The position numbers and the translations under genes are program-made. Positions 63,631-64,000 of a stretch of 64,000 nt of DNA are shown in pieces. Position 1 is the first letter of the stretch. Each line of letters begins with the position of its first letter. The stretch is from Eutreptiella sp. 'Long Island Sound 2002' (Eukaryota > Euglenozoa > Euglenophyceae > Eutreptiales > Eutreptiaceae), in the NCBI GenBank assembly GCA_964036045.1, contig OZ038385.1:30138306-30202305 (forward strand), given 5' to 3'. The notes below the pieces were generated by a model. That model ran no database searches and was not told the origin of the DNA. It worked only from the letters and a program-made list of their open reading frames with translations.

Positions 63631-64000
63631 GGAGCCTGATACAACAAAGGGTATGCAGTGCGCATGCCAAAGCCAAAGATGTCATTCAAGTATTTGTGCC
63701 CCATGAGGGATAGTGACGTGTTTTTTCTTTCCCTCTTCTGTTCTTCCATTCAGGGCACTCATTTCATGCCATTTCTCATCTCATCTGATTAGGCCCTGAT
63801 ACAGGAGAGACATAGTCAAACTGCCCTGGATTGAGTCACTGGCAGCCACGAGGGCTCTGCACAACCAGTACACTATGAATGGATTGTCGCAGGAAAATTT
63901 TTCAGAGTTTCACTAGATCCGATGTATTCCGACAATCGCCTGGAGGTAATCACCGGTCCCACGCCTGGATGTGTTTTCGCCACGAAGCATGACCAGGCCC

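Overview
The window is nuclear DNA of a microbial eukaryote with a repeat-laden genome. The likely source is an alga or other protist, but the species cannot be fixed. Evidence for a eukaryote: three unrelated LINE-type (non-LTR) retrotransposon remnants, candidate GT-AG introns, hundreds of bases of (CA)n, long G/C homopolymers, minisatellites and TIR elements. There are no operons, rRNA genes or convincing tRNAs. The GC-rich reverse transcriptase (motifs LSLDY, NGILLGCPLS, YADD) is of a kind I associate with algal and dinoflagellate genomes; that is recollection, not a search. Only one long uninterrupted ORF looks like a host gene: 59332-60957, 541 codons, function unknown.

Layout. 1-10,700: a Cys/His-rich fragment at the edge; one end of a GTAC-targeting TIR element (1246); scattered candidate exons on both strands; a GC-rich LINE (3294-8454) bounded by a 19-bp target-site duplication; a 263-bp (CA)n tract; and a 143-nt candidate intron built from TTCTAGCG inverted repeats (9585-9727). 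10,225-21,500: decayed ORFs and a second LINE (12346-15400) with RT and RNase H domains. 21,900-26,700: an AT-rich patch, a block almost devoid of T (487 consecutive T-free bases) and a seven-copy GC-rich satellite of about 208 bp.

26,702-58,071 is a direct tandem duplication: unit A is 26702-44155 and unit B is 44156-58071, about 99% alike by eye. Each unit is a stack of nested elements. The base layer is a third LINE (ORF1 with a CCHC knuckle, then endonuclease, zinc finger and RNase H, but no RT domain). ORF1 is split by a TIR element at GTAC (7.4 kb in A). The endonuclease is split by a hAT-like element with an 8-bp duplication (2.6 kb in A). Inside the GTAC element of A sit an array of 31 copies of the palindrome CTGGCCGAAATTTCGGCCAG surrounding a small ORF, a large GT/AC-rich foldback, and a 5'-truncated LINE insertion with a 68-bp target-site duplication. 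B lacks that insertion and lacks 2,801 bp of the palindrome array; both breakpoints of that loss lie inside a copy of the palindrome.

58,072-64,000: the RNase H terminus that only unit B retains, a foldback relic, the 541-codon gene and a few small ORFs. The region reads as successive waves of inverted-repeat-bearing elements inserted into one another, then a segmental duplication, then further rearrangement of one copy.
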